64,000 nucleotides of DNA, taken from positions 14,585,501 through 14,649,500 of the forward strand of contig CP016211.1 in NCBI GenBank assembly GCA_001931535.1, in the 5' to 3' direction. Positions within the stretch are counted from its first letter, which is position 1, and every line of letters starts with the position of its first letter. Of this stretch, positions 63,679-64,000 are shown piece after piece. This DNA is from Minicystis rosea (lineage in GTDB: Bacteria; Myxococcota_A; Polyangia; Polyangiales; Polyangiaceae). The position numbers were made by a program, and so were the translations under genes. A model generated the notes under the pieces. The model did not search any database. It was not told where the DNA came from and was given only the letters and a program-made list of their open reading frames with translations.

Positions 63679-63696
63679 CGGCGGAGGTCTCCGCCG
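63679..63696 (+). terminator. Hairpin after the secreted hypothetical gene
   Basis: CGGCGGA-GGTC-TCCGCCG (7-bp stem, four-base loop), 78 nt after the stop. No long U-run. Confidence 0.4.
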
Positions 63697-63831
63697 TTGG
63701 GATGCGACGAGCGCAGGAGCGCTTCGTGATCGAGCCCGGACAGCTGCGCGCGGCCATCGCGTTTGCAGTCTTTGCCGGCGGCCCACGATGACGCGTGTCG
63801 GCACGACGCGGGTCGCGAGAGCGCGAGAGCG

Positions 63832-63859
63832 TTGACAACCCGGAAAGCCCGTCGATAGC
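63832..63859 (+). promoter_or_regulatory. Sigma-70-type promoter candidate
   Basis: A perfect -35 TTGACA (63832-63837), then GATAGC (63854-63859) at 16-bp spacing. It lies about 118 bp before a GTG that may start the next gene. Confidence 0.45.
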
Positions 63860-63976
63860 CTTTCGGGTCGCTTTCAACCGGCTCGCGAGAGCAACGAGCG
63901 ACACGCCCGTACCCGGCTCGCGCGCAACATCCAAACGATCTCGTCGGCGTGAGCCGGCGCGGACAAGAGAGACGCC

Positions 63977-64000
63977 GTGACGACGAATGTGCTCAGCCTG
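63977..64000 (+). CDS. First codons of a possible next gene, cut by the right edge
   Basis: GTG at 63977 opens a frame reading VTTNVLSL to the window end (8 codons). A promoter-like pair lies upstream and a weak AGAGAG is near. Too short to name; support is mainly its position. Confidence 0.3.

Larger units (their letters stand above)
63601..63976. other. 376-bp gap with a hairpin and a promoter
   Basis: It holds the hairpin at 63679-63696 and the promoter at 63832-63859 listed separately. No coding frame with a start and protein-like composition is seen. Confidence 0.5.

Overview
The window is about 70% GC and packed with genes typical of a myxobacterium; I infer order Polyangiales (Polyangium/Sorangium-like). 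The reasons are lipoproteins with Gly/Ser/Thr linkers (TGG or TGT repeats) right after the lipobox, Hanks-type Ser/Thr kinases fused to TPRs or membrane segments, sigma-54 activators with an FHA domain or no sensor at all, an ECF sigma operon, and secreted proteins ending in a Cys + membrane helix + Arg tail like MYXO-CTERM. Species cannot be named from sequence alone. There is one tRNA (Arg-ACG), no rRNA, no CRISPR array and no recognisable transposase.

Layout. 1-4.5 kb (minus): edge-truncated lipoprotein, secreted subtilase, acyl-CoA carboxylase beta subunit. 4.7-7.7 kb (plus): exported protein, ECF sigma factor, membrane-anchored partner, Cys-rich lipoprotein, closed by hairpins. 8-13.6 kb (minus): a protein with a C-terminal sorting-like tail and a suspicious N-terminus, a CoxE-like VWA protein, a Ser/Thr kinase-TPR protein. 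13.9-18.8 kb: beta-propeller-like lipoprotein divergent from a large winged-helix/ATPase/TPR regulator, then a HAD phosphatase. 19.2-25.4 kb: Cys-rich repeat lipoprotein with lamin-tail domain, aldo/keto reductase, Ada, PDZ-thioredoxin, P460-like lipoprotein. 25.4-26.3 kb: gene-poor DNA around tRNA-Arg. 26.5-31.5 kb: accessory stretch with a poly-gamma-glutamate-hydrolase-like lipoprotein, a metzincin-type protease, a lower-GC patch, a Gly/Trp/Cys-rich small lipoprotein and a remnant of a TPP enzyme. 31.5-42.9 kb: membrane protein, two aldo/keto reductases, sensor-less sigma-54 activator, SulP transporter with a receiver-like protein, thioredoxin-TPR lipoprotein, DJ-1/PfpI protein and hypotheticals.

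42.9-49.0 kb is the most interesting part: three radical SAM proteins, a methyltransferase and a 139-aa Asp/Arg/Gly-rich small protein. One radical SAM gene is divergent from the other four, which overlap or lie within about 26 nt of each other. All four enzymes carry the same iron-sulfur-type cysteine module (Cys, gap, CX2CX5C), even the methyltransferase, which lacks a radical SAM core. This looks like an undescribed modification pathway whose substrate is unknown.

49.2-52.2 kb pairs an FHA/sigma-54 activator with a Ser/Thr kinase. 52.3-64 kb holds a GH5-like lipoprotein, small helical proteins, acyltransferase 3, a hotdog thioesterase-like protein, a DUF4349-type lipoprotein, a glutathione peroxidase-like lipoprotein, an SDR epimerase, an XRE regulator, an RNase Z-like hydrolase, UDP-GlcNAc 2-epimerase (wecB) and a secreted hypothetical. 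The first codons of another gene may lie at the right edge.
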